This document shows positions 63,716 through 64,000 of a DNA stretch of 64,000 nucleotides, in pieces. Origin of the DNA: Marisa cornuarietis (Eukaryota; Mollusca; Gastropoda; Architaenioglossa; Ampullariidae). The notes under the pieces are model-generated. The model saw nothing but the letters and a program-made list of their open reading frames with translations, was not told the DNA's origin and searched no databases. A program made the translations under genes and the position numbers. The DNA is taken from assembly GCA_004794655.1 (NCBI GenBank), contig SMMW01000614.1, positions 1,738,501-1,802,500 on the forward strand, read 5' to 3'. Position 1 is the stretch's first letter; each line of letters opens with the position of its first letter.

Positions 63716-64000
63716 TGCGCACTCCGCTACACTGCTCACTAATTCAACAGAACTAGGTCAACCTAATGTCAAGGTCAATAACCACTCCCACCCATTCCCC
63801 CCACTCCTCTCATCCGGAGTAAGCCTTACCTGCCCGGTACAGGTGTTTTCCTGGGATCTGTCTCACCATGTTGTCCACAACGACGTACTCTCCGTGGTGT
63901 AAACTCAATGACGAGTGAGCCAGACTTCTAAAGCTCGACAACCCCCAACAGTCGGTATGGCTTTACAGAGATTACATGCTGTCAATCATTCCTTATGCTA
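63716..64000. other. No gene recognised
   Basis: GC-richer than average. A 74-codon frame at 63678-63902 overlaps the hAT end and is not convincing. Confidence 0.4.

Overview
The window is animal nuclear DNA. Genes are split by GT-AG introns, coding density is low, and (CA)n, (GAT)n and (CTTT)n tracts are long. There are fragments of hAT, PIF/Harbinger, LINE, SINE and MITE elements. Nearly all recognisable coding sequence belongs to one family, the AIG1/GIMAP (GTPase of immunity-associated proteins) GTPases. Lineage-specific GIMAP clusters of this kind are known in molluscs, so a gastropod or other mollusc is my best guess. No single sequence here proves the taxon.

Layout. A (+, 818-7395) is a nine-exon gene encoding four AIG1 domains in tandem. 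B (-, 10987-12629) is a complete single-domain gene. C (-, 15100-16140) is a canonical GIMAP with a frameshift just after the P-loop. D (+, 20725-23233) is complete. E (-, 27006-28604) is complete with a C-terminal membrane helix. F (+, 31415-32394) is a pseudogene relic. G (-, 34335-35817), H (-, 39571-41776) and J (-, 58547-61223, first exon missing) each carry a separate C-terminal exon with two hydrophobic segments. I (-, 47739-48807) is a complete canonical GIMAP. Every gene is cut between the P-loop exon and the G3/G4 exon by a phase-0 intron.

There are two protein classes. Canonical copies (C, I, relic F and domain 4 of A) have DTPG at G3 where that region survives. The divergent copies (A domains 1-3, B, D, E, G, H, J) replace the G3 glycine with Asp or Glu (DTPD, ETPD, DTLD, DIPD, DTPE). 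Nearly all of them carry an RCDVRYTAEE-type box, and all carry a TFGD sequence at the G4 position. Membrane attachment also comes in two forms: C-terminal CaaX boxes (C CVVM, D CQLM, F CSVI, I CSVM) or transmembrane tails (E, G, H, J). I infer a cluster of innate-immunity-type GTPases acting on membranes, with part of the family probably altered or lost in GTP hydrolysis.

The rest is repeat-rich. A segmental duplication (about 18.66-24.0 kb and 55.33-56.9 kb) has its second copy lacking gene D. There are two copies of a 1.3-kb foldback-like element, three copies of a 250-bp MITE, three copies of a 0.5-0.7-kb repeat, several tRNA-derived SINEs (one with a clean target-site duplication), a 59-bp minisatellite, and degraded transposase and reverse-transcriptase fragments. 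A duplicated NRF1/YY1-like promoter cassette at 12.84 and 13.26 kb may start an unrelated gene.
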